DNA of 64,000 bases from Flavobacteriaceae bacterium HL-DH10 (GCA_031826515.1 CP134536.1:1500001-1564000), one strand, 5' to 3'; positions 25,998 to 34,934 are shown, counted from the first letter of the stretch. Translations and numbers: made by a program. The notes: generated from the letters alone by a model not told the origin.

Positions 25998-26507
25998 ATG
26001 CAAGCAAAAACACCCGAACAATCTAAAACAACACTTACCGATATGGTTTTACCTGGTGAAACCAATCCTTTAAATAACCTTTTTGGTGGTGAACTTTTAG
26101 CACGCATGGATCGTGCTGCTAGTATTGCAGCAAGACGTCATAGCCGTCGTATTGTTGTAACGGCTTCTGTTAACCATGTTGCTTTTAACAGAGCAGTTCC
26201 TTTAGGAAGTGTTGTTACTGTTGAAGCAAAGGTGTCTAGAGCTTTTAAAACCTCTATAGAAGTGTTTATTGATGTTTGGATAGAAGACCGAGAGTCTGGT
26301 AACAAAACTAAAGCCAATGAAGGTATTTACACCTTTGTAGCTGTTGATGAAACAGGGCGACCTATTGCTGTACCTGAAGTTATTCCTGAAACCGATTTAG
26401 AAAAAGAACGTTTCGATGCCGCTTTGCGTCGTAAACAATTAAGCTTATTACTTGCTGGAAAAATAAAACCTAATGAAGCCACAGAATTAAAAGCTTTATT
26501 TGACTAG
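25998..26507 (+). CDS. Acyl-CoA thioesterase (hot-dog fold)
   Basis: A 169-residue single hot-dog domain of the BACH/YciA type, hydrolysing acyl-CoA to free acid and CoA. The signature helix region is PGETNPLNNLFGGELLARMDRAASIAARRHS (18-48), with the Asn/Asp pair used in catalysis, followed by VTASVNHVAFNRAVPLGSVVTVEAKVSRAFKTSIEVFIDVWIED. The chain-length preference cannot be predicted. A TACCTTTG element lies at 25968-25975, 22 bases before the ATG. It converges on the EnvC-like gene with 15 bases between. Confidence 0.9.
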   Translation: MQAKTPEQSKTTLTDMVLPGETNPLNNLFGGELLARMDRAASIAARRHSRRIVVTASVNHVAFNRAVPLGSVVTVEAKVSRAFKTSIEVFIDVWIEDRESGNKTKANEGIYTFVAVDETGRPIAVPEVIPETDLEKERFDAALRRKQLSLLLAGKIKPNEATELKALFD

Positions 26508-26522
26508 TTAAACCTTTATAAA

Positions 26523-27752
26523 TTACATTTTATAAATCCAATTCGCCGGATTTTGAGTTGAACTCTCTTTAAAAATACTAAAACTTAGTATGGTTTCACC
26601 ATTAGAAGAATTTGTAAACACTTCTCCTATTTCTTGATTGGTTGTCACTTTATCTCCCTTTTTTACATATACTTTTCCTAAATTTTTATATGCAGTAAAG
26701 TAGTTTCCGTGTTGCACCATCACTACTGTATTGGCATTTTTAATAGCGATTACAGCAGTAACTTCACCATTAAAAACAACATGAACTTTAGCACTTTTTT
26801 CTGTTGCTATTCTAACACCATTACTTTTAATGGTAAGAGATTTATTTAAAGGATGCGGTTGTGTTCCATAACGTAACTTTACCAAACCTTTATCAACTGG
26901 CCAACCCAGTTTTCCTTTATTAGACTCAAAATTTTTAGCTAAAGCTTTTCCCGCAGGAGTTAACGCAAAAGTTGTTGAGCTAGAAGATTTACCTGCCTTT
27001 TTATTCGACTTTGCAATTTCCGCTCTAATAATATCATTAATTTGTTTGTCTATTCTATCAGCCTCACGCTGTTTCTTCCTTATTTCAGACGTGTATTTAC
27101 TCAAATTACTTTTAATAGACTGCATGATAGTTTGGTGCTGCTTACGCTCTTGTTCTAATGATTTTTGAACCACTCTATTTTCTGCTATCAATTGCTTTTT
27201 AGCTTCTTGCTGCTTTTGTAAATCAATATTTGTCTTTTGTAATTCTTGTGTTTTAGTCTTTATCGTTTCGCCTTGTTCTCTTTGATGGTCTGAATATTGT
27301 TTAATGTATTGTAAGCGCTTATAAGCTTGTTTAAAATTATCTGAAGACAACAAAAACATAATTCTACTTTGTTCATTCTTACTTTTATAAGACTTTACAA
27401 TCATAGCTGCATAATCATCCTTAAGCTCTTTTAACTCATCTCTAAGACTTGTTATTTTCTTTTGATTATTATTAATTTCTCGCGTTAATAAATTAGCCTG
27501 TTGGTTGGTAACTTTAATTAAATTACTTAACACATTTATCTTATAATTAAAGTCTTCAATTAATGATAATTGTGATTTTTGTTTTGATTTATTTTCTAAA
27601 CGTAATTCATTTATTTTCTGAATTTCTCTACGTAATTCTTGTCGGCGTGTTTCTAATGCTTTCTGTTTATTGTTTTGAGCAAAACCTATTGTACTACAAA
27701 TTAAAAAGAGTACTAGAAAAAATATCTTATATGTTAGTTTATATCCCTTCAT
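26523..27752 (-). CDS. EnvC-like murein hydrolase activator (degenerate M23 domain)
   Basis: A 409-residue exported protein: signal peptide (about 1-25, ending FAQ), long coiled coil (30-250) and C-terminal LytM/M23 domain (285-409). The catalytic zinc ligands of active M23 enzymes are mostly replaced: the first-motif region is GTQPHPLNKSLTIKSNG without the HxxxD pattern, QHGNYFTAYKNL has Asn357 where active enzymes have His, and LSFSIFKE has Ser in the LHF position. That is the EnvC/NlpD pattern, where the domain activates amidases instead of cutting. The start overlaps the stop of the DUF4292 gene by one base, placing it last in the TPR-DUF4292-EnvC unit. Confidence 0.9.
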   Translation of the reverse strand: MKGYKLTYKIFFLVLFLICSTIGFAQNNKQKALETRRQELRREIQKINELRLENKSKQKSQLSLIEDFNYKINVLSNLIKVTNQQANLLTREINNNQKKITSLRDELKELKDDYAAMIVKSYKSKNEQSRIMFLLSSDNFKQAYKRLQYIKQYSDHQREQGETIKTKTQELQKTNIDLQKQQEAKKQLIAENRVVQKSLEQERKQHQTIMQSIKSNLSKYTSEIRKKQREADRIDKQINDIIRAEIAKSNKKAGKSSSSTTFALTPAGKALAKNFESNKGKLGWPVDKGLVKLRYGTQPHPLNKSLTIKSNGVRIATEKSAKVHVVFNGEVTAVIAIKNANTVVMVQHGNYFTAYKNLGKVYVKKGDKVTTNQEIGEVFTNSSNGETILSFSIFKESSTQNPANWIYKM

Positions 27753-28519
27753 TAAAGAGTAATGGCTTTAAACCCTGACGGTATTTTAAACGGAAATCGT
27801 AAGTCTTCATTTAAAGACACCGATTTAAATTCTAAATCAATTGTCATTTCTTCATTCGTCTCAACAGCTATTATTTTTAAACGTTCTGGAAACATTTGCT
27901 TTTCTACTTCTTGGTATGACAAATAATCAATTTGTAAATGCCTGTGTTCTTTTGGTTGAGATATTTGTTGAGACTTTACTTTGAAATATGAAGGGTCTAG
28001 CAATAAAAAAAGCTCAAACAATTCTCGTTGTTTTTTAGGCTGAAGCACATAAACACCATCATCAACAGACGCTTTATAAGACGCTTTTTCTAAATTAAAC
28101 AACGATTCACCCAACAATAAATTTTGAACCTTTTGAAAGTCTAATTCTGTTCCTAATAATTTGCTTAAATATGCAAAATCGCCTTCAAAATAAGTATTAT
28201 CTAACTTATTATAAAAACTCATTTTTTCAGGGGTAATTAATGCTTTTACTATTGAAAAGGTGGCGCTCATCCATAGTTTTTCGTCCTTTTTAACTCTAAA
28301 ACTAACCGAATGTGTTTGCGTATTTCCACCTTGAGTATAGGTTATTTTAAGTTTAGATTGAAGGGTTTTAAAATCGGGGCTTTGTTTCGCATTTTCTTTA
28401 ATAAGCTGCTTTATAGATAAATTATAATTTGCTTGACCACCACTAACTGTTTTTGATGATTTACAGTTAAATAACAATAGTACTAACAAGCTTAAAATAA
28501 TATGTAGGAATCTGTTCAT
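27752..28519 (-). CDS. DUF4292 family lipoprotein
   Basis: A 255-residue protein with a lipoprotein signal peptide (LLVLLLFNCKSSKT, lipid-bearing C19). The body has the DUF4292 pattern: FKTLQSKLKITYTQGG, FRVKKDEKLWMSATF, TPEKMSFYNKLDNTYFEGDF and the late YLSYQEVEKQMFPERLKI. The fold is thought to resemble LolA/LolB-like or outer-membrane lipid-handling proteins, but the function is unknown. It is translationally linked on both sides (TAATG-type overlaps with the TPR gene before and the EnvC gene after), a flavobacterial cell-envelope gene order. Confidence 0.85.
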   Translation of the reverse strand: MNRFLHIILSLLVLLLFNCKSSKTVSGGQANYNLSIKQLIKENAKQSPDFKTLQSKLKITYTQGGNTQTHSVSFRVKKDEKLWMSATFSIVKALITPEKMSFYNKLDNTYFEGDFAYLSKLLGTELDFQKVQNLLLGESLFNLEKASYKASVDDGVYVLQPKKQRELFELFLLLDPSYFKVKSQQISQPKEHRHLQIDYLSYQEVEKQMFPERLKIIAVETNEEMTIDLEFKSVSLNEDLRFPFKIPSGFKAITL

Positions 28520-29880
28520 TAATTAGGGGTTTGTAATTGTTTTGTTTTATCACTAAACGTTTTTGCTTTAGCAGTATTGTTTAATAGTGCATAAGCCTTA
28601 CTTAATTGATTATAGAAATCGGCTTCCATTTTAGCATCTTCAATAATATAATCGATGCCTATCTCTAAAGAGGCTATAGCTTCTTTCGGCTTATTTAATT
28701 GATTTAAAGCCACGCCATTTATTAAATATAAAATAGGTTGCGATGGATACTTTTCAAGAGCCTTAGTACTTTTTTCTTCTGCCAACTTATACTGCTGTAA
28801 ATCGATTTGCAATAATAGAACGTTGCGTAAAATACCTAAATTATTAGAATCTTGTTTCAATGCCAATTCAAAATACTCTAAAGCTTTTGCTTTATTATTT
28901 TTGGATAGATAGTATTGACCTAATTCTGATAATGATTTTTCATTATCATTTTCGCTAACCATTGAAGTAGCTTCAACTAAATCTGTTTCATATTGCGGAT
29001 GCTCTTTTACAAAATTCACAAAATCCGATAGCACTTTTTGCTTTGCTTCGGGTTTAATTTGTGTGCTTTTAACCACTATTTTCATAGATTCGATAGCCCT
29101 ATCAGCATCTTTTTCATCTAAATAAAACTTGTAAAGTGCCAAATGAACCAATTGCGATTCTGGATTCACCTTTAAAAGTTCTTTAGCCGTTTCAAAAGCT
29201 TTATCTTTTTCGTTGTTTTCGCTGTAGCGGAAAATAAGCGCTAAGTAGTTTGATTCTTTATCGGGGTTACTTTCAACACGTTCTTCTAAATTTTTTATTT
29301 GATCTTTTTTTCTACCCGTTGCCGCATAAATTTTATTACGCATAACATCTCGTGCAACCGAAATACCAAACGCAGCATCCAATTCGTCTAAAAGCTCTAA
29401 AGCATTATCATACTTTTTTGTTCTAACATATAAAGATGCTAAATCTTCTTTATAATCTGGATGGTATTTAACCAGTTGTTTAACTGTTTTAATGGCCTTA
29501 TCATAATCATTTTGTGCGGCATAAAAGCCGTAAAGTTCATCTAAAAACCATTCATTATCAGGATCTAAACTTACTGATTTTTTTAAGGCATCTTCTGCAG
29601 CTCCAAAGTTTTTAAGCTTTGAATGATTTTTTCCTAATTCAAAATATAAAACAGGTATCGAATTATCTAATTCAATACATTTTAAAAGCGCCTCATTCGA
29701 ACGGTCGTAATTCTCAATACCCTTTTGTTTTAAAGCTTCATAAAAAAGCTCTTGAAATTTATCTTCAAAATCACCTAAATCGTCATTTGGCTTTTTATTA
29801 AAATCGACTTGAGCATAATTCATCTGCGGAAATATTAACATTCCGAAGAGTAAAAAAAGTATGTAAAATCTTTGTTTCAT
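28519..29880 (-). CDS. Tetratricopeptide repeat protein
   Basis: A 453-residue exported protein: signal peptide about 1-23 (LLFGMLIFPQMNYAQ), then about ten TPR-like helical repeats over the whole length (for example PVLYFELGKNHSKLKNFGAAEDALKK and NNKAKALEYFELALKQDSN). The Ala-Gln cleavage site suggests a soluble periplasmic or peripheral protein. TPRs mediate protein contacts; the partner is likely its cotranscribed neighbours DUF4292 and the EnvC-like activator. The 263 bases upstream contain a structured repeat, so its expression may be separated from the nucleotidyltransferase gene. Confidence 0.85.
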   Translation of the reverse strand: MKQRFYILFLLFGMLIFPQMNYAQVDFNKKPNDDLGDFEDKFQELFYEALKQKGIENYDRSNEALLKCIELDNSIPVLYFELGKNHSKLKNFGAAEDALKKSVSLDPDNEWFLDELYGFYAAQNDYDKAIKTVKQLVKYHPDYKEDLASLYVRTKKYDNALELLDELDAAFGISVARDVMRNKIYAATGRKKDQIKNLEERVESNPDKESNYLALIFRYSENNEKDKAFETAKELLKVNPESQLVHLALYKFYLDEKDADRAIESMKIVVKSTQIKPEAKQKVLSDFVNFVKEHPQYETDLVEATSMVSENDNEKSLSELGQYYLSKNNKAKALEYFELALKQDSNNLGILRNVLLLQIDLQQYKLAEEKSTKALEKYPSQPILYLINGVALNQLNKPKEAIASLEIGIDYIIEDAKMEADFYNQLSKAYALLNNTAKAKTFSDKTKQLQTPN

Positions 29881-29907
29881 TAATTAGGCTATGCTTTTCA
29901 ATTTTAT

Positions 29908-30096
29908 TTGGGCGTTACCTTTATACTGAATTAAATTCAGAAACAGGTCAGGCTTTCTTCTATATCATTTTATTTGTTCTCGATACATTTTGCTCTTACT
30001 TCACAAAACACTCAAACTGACATAAAAAAGGATGCCGCATCAAATGTTATGCATTCACGATTTCATTAATTTAATAATGAAAAATCCCTAACGCTA
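29908..30096. repeat. Structured intergenic repeat, about 190 bases
   Basis: Begins with GGGCGTTACC and ends with CCCTAACGC; the outer GCGTTA (29912-29917) pairs with TAACGC (30089-30094). Inside are a perfect hairpin CTGAATT-A-AATTCAG (29926-29940), the phrases GGTCAGGCTTTCTTCTATAT and AAAAAAGGATGCCGCATCAA, and an AT-rich hairpin at 30061-30082. From memory, similarly phrased elements (GGGCGTTACC...GGTCGGGCTTTC...AAAGGAT...CCGC...CCCTAACGC) recur in intergenic DNA of many Bacteroidetes. Only one copy is in this window; I infer a dispersed element or structured RNA. Confidence 0.5.
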
Positions 30097-30143
30097 CTAT
30101 ATAGTTCCCAAATAGTGTTCCAAACTCTAATTGATACTATTCT

Positions 30144-31163
30144 TTATTCCAAAACAGAATAATCGCCAATACTTATTGATGTAAAGTTGCCATTATATTT
30201 TACATGATTACCAATCATAGCATTATCTAAATTAGCATTTTTGATGTTTGTATTAGTCTGAATTAAACTATTTTTAACAGTTGAATTCTCAATAACAGTA
30301 TTATTTCCAATAGACACAAAAGGACCTATTGTACTATTTTTAAGCACCACATTTTCGCCAATAAAACAAGGCTCTATGATTTTAGAATCATTTAATTGAG
30401 CAGAAGATGCTACCAATTGCTCTTCGCCATCTGCCTTTAAAAATCCTAACATGCGTTGATTCGTTTCAATGGTTATGGCTTTATTACCACAATCCATCCA
30501 TTCATCAACGGTTCCTGTTTTAAATACTTTTCCTTCTGCCATCATACGTTTTATACCATCATTAATTTGGTATTCACCGCCATTCATAATATTTTCATCA
30601 AGAATTTCCTGTAGTTTCCCTTTTAAAACACCCACGTCTTTAAAGTAATAAATACCAATAACCGCTTGATCACTAACAAATGTTTCTGGTTTTTCTACAA
30701 GTTCTATAATCTCTTTATCATCATTTAGTTTTACAACACCATAGGCTTCTGGGTTATCAACTTGTTTTGTCCAAATAACACTATCGGCTGTAGGATCTAA
30801 ATCAAACTCGGCACGAATTAATGTATCTGCATAAGCAATAACTGCAGGCCCCGATAAAGATGGCTTAGCGCACATAATAGCGTGTCCTGTACCTAAAGGC
30901 TTATCTTGGCGATAAATAGAAGCTTTAGCTCCTAAACTTGTTGCTAAGGCTTCTAAACTAGAAACCACTTCGTCACCAAACCATGCAGGGTCTCCTAATA
31001 CGAAAGCGATTTCTTCAATAGGTTGCTTTAATACTTTGGCTATATCTTTTACCAAACGATGCACAATAGGTTGTCCCGCAACTGGTATTAATGGTTTTGG
31101 CACAGTTAAACTATGTGGGCGTAAACGAGAACCTCGTCCTGCCATTGGTACTATTATTTTCAT
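30144..31163 (-). CDS. Sugar-phosphate nucleotidyltransferase with beta-helix tail
   Basis: I take the start at 31163 (MKIIVPMAGRGSRLRPHSL), giving 339 residues; upstream codons read through a repeat-like sequence and lack similarity. The N-terminal domain (1-235) is a nucleotidyltransferase with GRGSRLRPHSLTVPKPLIPVAG (NTP-binding loop and K for substrate) and the acceptor regions IAYADTLI and GGEYQINDGIKRMM. The C-terminal part (about 255-339) consists of hexapeptide-like left-handed beta-helix repeats (ENVVLKNSTIGPFVSIGNNTVI). It makes an NDP-sugar such as dTDP- or UDP-glucose type; the exact sugar is not certain. It follows dut by 142 bases and probably supplies surface polysaccharide. 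Confidence 0.88.
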   Translation of the reverse strand: MKIIVPMAGRGSRLRPHSLTVPKPLIPVAGQPIVHRLVKDIAKVLKQPIEEIAFVLGDPAWFGDEVVSSLEALATSLGAKASIYRQDKPLGTGHAIMCAKPSLSGPAVIAYADTLIRAEFDLDPTADSVIWTKQVDNPEAYGVVKLNDDKEIIELVEKPETFVSDQAVIGIYYFKDVGVLKGKLQEILDENIMNGGEYQINDGIKRMMAEGKVFKTGTVDEWMDCGNKAITIETNQRMLGFLKADGEEQLVASSAQLNDSKIIEPCFIGENVVLKNSTIGPFVSIGNNTVIENSTVKNSLIQTNTNIKNANLDNAMIGNHVKYNGNFTSISIGDYSVLE

Positions 31164-31175
31164 ACTTAATATTTT

Positions 31176-31200
31176 GTCATTCCCTCGAAGGAGGAAATCT
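31176..31200. repeat. Partial copy of the palindromic intergenic element
   Basis: GTCATTCC, a diverged middle, and GGAAATCT, as in the left palindrome of the copy at 9289. It lies just upstream of the nucleotidyltransferase start. Confidence 0.5.
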
Positions 31201-31245
31201 TTTAAGTTAAACTTATAATTTGTTTTTAGTTGTGTCGGTAAAAAC

Positions 31246-31303
31246 ACCCTTAAAGTCCCCTCAAGGGGACAATTTGTTTTCCCTTATGGGGAATTAAAGG
31301 GGC
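31246..31303. repeat. CCCC/GGGG inverted-repeat element, short copy
   Basis: GTCCCCTCAAGGGGAC (31255-31270) is followed by CCCTTATGGGG (31281-31291) and AAAGGGGC, the same two-palindrome layout as the hemF-hemB element at 1240-1390. It occupies part of the 142-base gap between the nucleotidyltransferase and dut. Confidence 0.55.
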
Positions 31304-31305
31304 TA

Positions 31306-31740
31306 TTATTTTACGCCTGTACTCCCAAAACCACCTTCTCCCCTATCTGTTTCAGATAGTTCATCAACATCAATCCATTCGGCACGTTCATGTTTTGCAA
31401 TAACTAATTGAGCAATACGCTCACCATTTTCTATGATAAAATCTTCATTAGACAAGTTTACTAATATCACTCCTATTTCACCTCTATAATCGGCATCAAC
31501 CGTTCCTGGAGCATTTAAAACTGTAATGCCTTTTTTTGCTGCTAATCCACTTCGTGGACGAACTTGCGCTTCAATACCCACAGGTAACTCTATAAATAAA
31601 CCTGTTTTTACAATGACTCTTTCTAATGGTTTTAATGTAATAGCTTCAGAAATATTAGCTCTTAAATCCATGCCTGCCGACGCTAAAGTTTCGTAATGTG
31701 GTAATGCGTGATTGGATTTGTTTATGATTTTTATATTCAT
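31306..31740 (-). CDS. dut: Deoxyuridine 5'-triphosphate nucleotidohydrolase (dUTPase)
   Basis: Converts dUTP to dUMP and pyrophosphate, protecting DNA from uracil. The 144-residue trimeric-type enzyme has all five motifs: ASAGMDLRA (I), [12 protein letters not shown] (II), [18 protein letters not shown] (III, with the catalytic Asp), GERIAQLVI (IV) and the C-terminal [10 protein letters not shown] (V). It sits between the flippase and nucleotidyltransferase genes, codirectional with both; the spacers (134 and 142 bases) are wide and the one toward the nucleotidyltransferase is full of repeat elements, so cotranscription is not certain. Confidence 0.96.
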   Translation of the reverse strand: MNIKIINKSNHALPHYETLASAGMDLRANISEAITLKPLERVIVKTGLFIELPVGIEAQVRPRSGLAAKKGITVLNAPGTVDADYRGEIGVILVNLSNEDFIIENGERIAQLVIAKHERAEWIDVDELSETDRGEGGFGSTGVK

Positions 31741-31874
31741 CTATTTATATCAATTGTTTTTTATCGGTCATATGTAACATTCATTTTAATCATTATACTG
31801 TGTATCTAAATTTTAGTTATGAAAGTTTCATTCTATAATTTATAAGATGCTTCGACTGCGCACAGCATGATACT

Positions 31875-33299
31875 TTATCTTTTTAACAATTGTTTTAATT
31901 CTCTTTTTTCTAATATGAAAACTAAGCCCAAAAATACTAAAACTAAGCCTGTATTTAAATAATAGTTCGCATTAGTATTTAGTGCTATTATAGATAAACC
32001 AATAGCTAGTGCTAAGTAACTTAATATACTTTTAAGATGATAAGGCACCGCATAATACTTTTGTCCAAAATAGTACGACATTATCATCATTGTACCGTAA
32101 GCTATTAGAGTTGCCCAAGCTGATGCAATAAAGCCTATCTTTTCTATCATTACCAAATTAAAAACAATAGTAATTATTGCTCCAACTAACGACAAATACA
32201 TACCATAGCGTGTTTTATCTGTTAACTTATACCAAATAGCTAAATTAAAATAGATACCTAAACATAAATTAGCTAATAATACTATCGGTACAATTTTAAT
32301 AGCAATCCAATAGCTTTCATCTCTAACAATAAGAGATTTAAAAATGTCTAAATATGCTATTATAAATACTAACATACCACTTCCAAAAATAACAAAGTAC
32401 TTCATTATGCGCGCATATGTTTCCTTAGCATTCTTTTCTTTAGCATGGTTAAAAAAGAAAGGTTCTGCCCCAAGCCTAAAAGCTTGTATAAAAATGGTCA
32501 TAAAAACTGCTATTTTATAACATCCACTGTAAGCTCCATTTATGTCTTTTCCCAGTACATCAGGTAGTAACCATTTATCAAAATTCTCGTTTATTACATA
32601 CGCTAAACCTGCTACCATAATTGGCAGTCCATAATTTAATAACTGTTTAAAAATGACTTTACTAAACTGTAATTTTATTTTGAAAAAATATGGTAATAAT
32701 AGTAAAAATGTAACTATACTAGCAGCTAAATTAGAAATGAAAATATATTTAACTAAATCGTTACTATCGTAATTTGAGTAGTTTATTCCAAATTTTGGGA
32801 TTGCCCAAAGAAAAAAGAAATTTAATATAACATAAATAAGGATGTTACTTAATTTAATAGCTGTAAACATAATAGGTCTACCTGTTGCTCTTAAATATGC
32901 AAAAGGAATAACAACTACAGTATCTAAAACTAAAACGCCTATTAATAAGTTAAAATAACTCTGGTTTAAGTTTACTAAATGAGCAAGCTCCTCATTAAAT
33001 AAAAAAACTGCTATTAGAAATAAAATAGCTGTAACTGTTAAACTTATTAATGCTGTAGAAAACACTTTATTTTTCTCCTCGCTTTTACTGAAAAATCTAA
33101 AGAATGCCGTTTCCATTCCATAAGTAAGAAGTACATTAAAGAATGCAGCATAAACATAAAAAGTTGTATTATCTGAATAACTTTTAGTTTCTAGCTGCCC
33201 TGTATGTAATGGCACTAAAACAAAATTCATTAGTCTCGGCAAAACAGTTGCCAAACCATATATAATAGTGTCCTTAAAGAACTTCTTAATTGTACTCAA
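31875..33299 (-). CDS. Polysaccharide/oligosaccharide flippase (Wzx-like, MATE-type fold)
   Basis: A 474-residue inner-membrane protein with about 14 hydrophobic segments across its length. The N-terminal DTIIYGLATVLPRLMNFVLVPL matches the polysaccharide biosynthesis protein/Wzx family, which moves lipid-linked oligosaccharide units to the periplasmic side. Charged residues inside predicted segments (for example AFRLGAEPFFF) are typical. The window's polysaccharide cluster at 51-63 kb has no flippase, so this protein could serve it or other lipid-linked sugars; that is inference. A TATCTTTG -7-like box lies at 33348-33355 upstream, lacking a properly spaced TTG. Confidence 0.88.
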   Translation of the reverse strand: MSTIKKFFKDTIIYGLATVLPRLMNFVLVPLHTGQLETKSYSDNTTFYVYAAFFNVLLTYGMETAFFRFFSKSEEKNKVFSTALISLTVTAILFLIAVFLFNEELAHLVNLNQSYFNLLIGVLVLDTVVVIPFAYLRATGRPIMFTAIKLSNILIYVILNFFFLWAIPKFGINYSNYDSNDLVKYIFISNLAASIVTFLLLLPYFFKIKLQFSKVIFKQLLNYGLPIMVAGLAYVINENFDKWLLPDVLGKDINGAYSGCYKIAVFMTIFIQAFRLGAEPFFFNHAKEKNAKETYARIMKYFVIFGSGMLVFIIAYLDIFKSLIVRDESYWIAIKIVPIVLLANLCLGIYFNLAIWYKLTDKTRYGMYLSLVGAIITIVFNLVMIEKIGFIASAWATLIAYGTMMIMSYYFGQKYYAVPYHLKSILSYLALAIGLSIIALNTNANYYLNTGLVLVFLGLVFILEKRELKQLLKR

Positions 33300-33379
33300 T
33301 GATTGGTTATTTATCTTGCTAAAAATACGTTTTTAGCAAACGCAAACCAAAGATAAGTTATTGCTTATTAGATGATGTG

Positions 33380-33868
33380 TTAACGCAAGGGCTTAGTCTC
33401 TTTTTTTGAAATAGTCTCAATTTTAAAGTACTTTATTTTATTTGCATGCTGATAACTAACAACACACTCTGTGTTTTTTAAATCAAATGGGAGTTTTTTC
33501 GGGAGTTTCGGAACCTTATTACCATATTCAGCTAAACGGTCACTACTCATTATAATATCATGCTTTTGATTTGCTTCTGTTATAAAACGACCAATAAAAA
33601 GTGTGCCGTTTCTAGACTCCAGTTTTGTTTGTTTTCCTTTAAAATAAACACTATCAAGTTTGATGTTATTTACATTTGATATCACTGGAATAAATATATT
33701 AAAACCAGAACCCTCGCCTTCTACTACTGATATCCATTCTTGGTAATAAACATCTCCAAATGTAACAGGAGCTGTGTTTTGAATTTTTTGAGTGCTTACA
33801 CACTGTGAAAAAGTCAGTATAATAAAAACCATTAGTAATAATGATACTATATTTTTAAATGCTTTCAT
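33380..33868 (-). CDS. Hypothetical lipoprotein
   Basis: A 162-residue protein with lipoprotein signal (LLLMVFIILTFSQCVSTQK; lipid-bearing C23). The mature region is beta-rich: FGDVYYQEWISVVEGEGSGFNIFIPV, SVYFKGKQTKLESRNGTLFIGRF, and a final basic-charged tail. It resembles small secreted proteins widespread in flavobacteria, but I recognise no named domain. It lies between the flippase (80 bases away) and the atp terminator, so it is probably its own unit. A TAATTTTG box is seen at 33902-33909 upstream. Confidence 0.8.
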   Translation of the reverse strand: MKAFKNIVSLLLMVFIILTFSQCVSTQKIQNTAPVTFGDVYYQEWISVVEGEGSGFNIFIPVISNVNNIKLDSVYFKGKQTKLESRNGTLFIGRFITEANQKHDIIMSSDRLAEYGNKVPKLPKKLPFDLKNTECVVSYQHANKIKYFKIETISKKETKPLR

Positions 33869-33920
33869 TTTTTATATTTGAATATTATGAAAATACTATC
33901 TCAAAATTAATGCCATGAAA

Positions 33921-33944
33921 AAGCCTCACTAAAAAGTGAGGCTT
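33921..33944 (-). terminator. Terminator of the atp operon
   Basis: Stem AAGCCTCACT (33921-33930) and AGTGAGGCTT (33935-33944) with loop AAAA; on the minus strand five T follow. It lies 42 bases beyond the atpG stop, after a repeat copy at 33958-33977. Confidence 0.85.
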
Positions 33945-33957
33945 GATATTATAATGG

Positions 33958-33977
33958 ATTCCTGCCTCCGCAGGAAT
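33958..33977. repeat. Palindromic intergenic element, single palindrome after atpG
   Basis: ATTCCTGC (33958-33965) and GCAGGAAT (33970-33977) with CTCC between, a perfect 8-base inverted repeat of the family described at 9289. It sits between the atpG stop and the terminator. Confidence 0.7.
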
Positions 33978-33985
33978 GGCAAAAT

Positions 33986-34846
33986 CTAATTGTTTAAAGC
34001 TTCCGCTCCACCAACAATTTCTAAGATTTCGTTAGTAATAGCTGCCTGACGTGCTTTATTATAAGTTAATTTAAGCTGATCTCTTAATTCTGTTGCATTA
34101 TCTGTTGCTTTATGCATTGCTGTCATACGTGCACCATGTTCACTTGCAAAAGAATCTCTAATACCTTTATACAACTGCGTTTTTAACGACTTAGGAATTA
34201 ATTGCTCTACGATTTCTATTTTTGATGGCTCAAAAATATAATCAGCATTATTATTTGCCTCACCTTCAATAGAAACAATTGGTAAAAACTGCTCAGTCAT
34301 TACTTCTTGAGTTGCTGCATTTTTAAATTTATTATAAACGATTTCTATTTTATCGAACTCGCCAGCAACAAATTTAGCCATTAACTCTTCAGCAATTTCA
34401 GCGACATTATTAAAAGTTAAATCATCAAAAATGTCACTTTTATTAGCTATAACAATGTTTTGTTTAGAAAAAGCATCATTAGATTTTTTTCCAATTGCGA
34501 CAACAGACACATTTTTTCCAGCATACACATTACTAATTAAGTGTTGTGTTTGCTTAATAATGTTAGAATTAAAAGCGCCACACAAACCTCTATTAGAAGT
34601 AATAGGCACAATTAAAACATTTTTAACTTCACGTTGTACAGAAAATTTACTTCCAGAATCCTCATCTAAAGTCGCACTTAAACTTTGTAAAAGCTCAGTT
34701 AACTTATTTGCATAAGGACGCATTGCTGTAATAGCGTCTTGTGCTTTCTTTAACTTTGCAGCCGATACCATTTTCATGGCACTGGTAATCTGCATGGTTG
34801 AAGATACCGATGATATTCTGTTACGTATTTCTTTTAGATTAGCCAT
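33986..34846 (-). CDS. atpG: ATP synthase F1 gamma subunit
   Basis: Central rotor stalk of the F1 sector. The 286 residues show the conserved N-terminal coiled coil MANLKEIRNRISSVSSTMQITSAMKMVSAAKLKKAQ and the C-terminal coil ASEHGARMTAMHKATDNATELRDQLKLTYNKARQAAITNEILEIVGGAEAL, both typical. It is the last gene of the atpBEFHAG run. The 88-base spacer before it, unusually wide for this operon, is almost entirely a palindromic repeat element. A strong terminator follows. Confidence 0.97.
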   Translation of the reverse strand: MANLKEIRNRISSVSSTMQITSAMKMVSAAKLKKAQDAITAMRPYANKLTELLQSLSATLDEDSGSKFSVQREVKNVLIVPITSNRGLCGAFNSNIIKQTQHLISNVYAGKNVSVVAIGKKSNDAFSKQNIVIANKSDIFDDLTFNNVAEIAEELMAKFVAGEFDKIEIVYNKFKNAATQEVMTEQFLPIVSIEGEANNNADYIFEPSKIEIVEQLIPKSLKTQLYKGIRDSFASEHGARMTAMHKATDNATELRDQLKLTYNKARQAAITNEILEIVGGAEALNN

Positions 34847-34857
34847 AATCTCTTTTT

Positions 34858-34932
34858 GTCATTCCGAAATTAATACGGAATCTATTTTAATTGAACTTCA
34901 AAACATGAGATTCCTGCTTGCGCAGGAATGAC
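34858..34932. repeat. Palindromic intergenic element, full copy between atpA and atpG
   Basis: A 75-base element with perfect 8-base inverted ends GTCATTCC (34858-34865) and GGAATGAC (34925-34932). Left palindrome ATTCCG...CGGAAT (34861-34881); right palindrome ATTCCTGC/GCAGGAAT (34910-34929). It fills the atpA-atpG spacer (34847-34934), leaving only 2 bases after the atpA stop and 11 bases before the atpG start. Confidence 0.8.
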
Positions 34933-34934
34933 AA

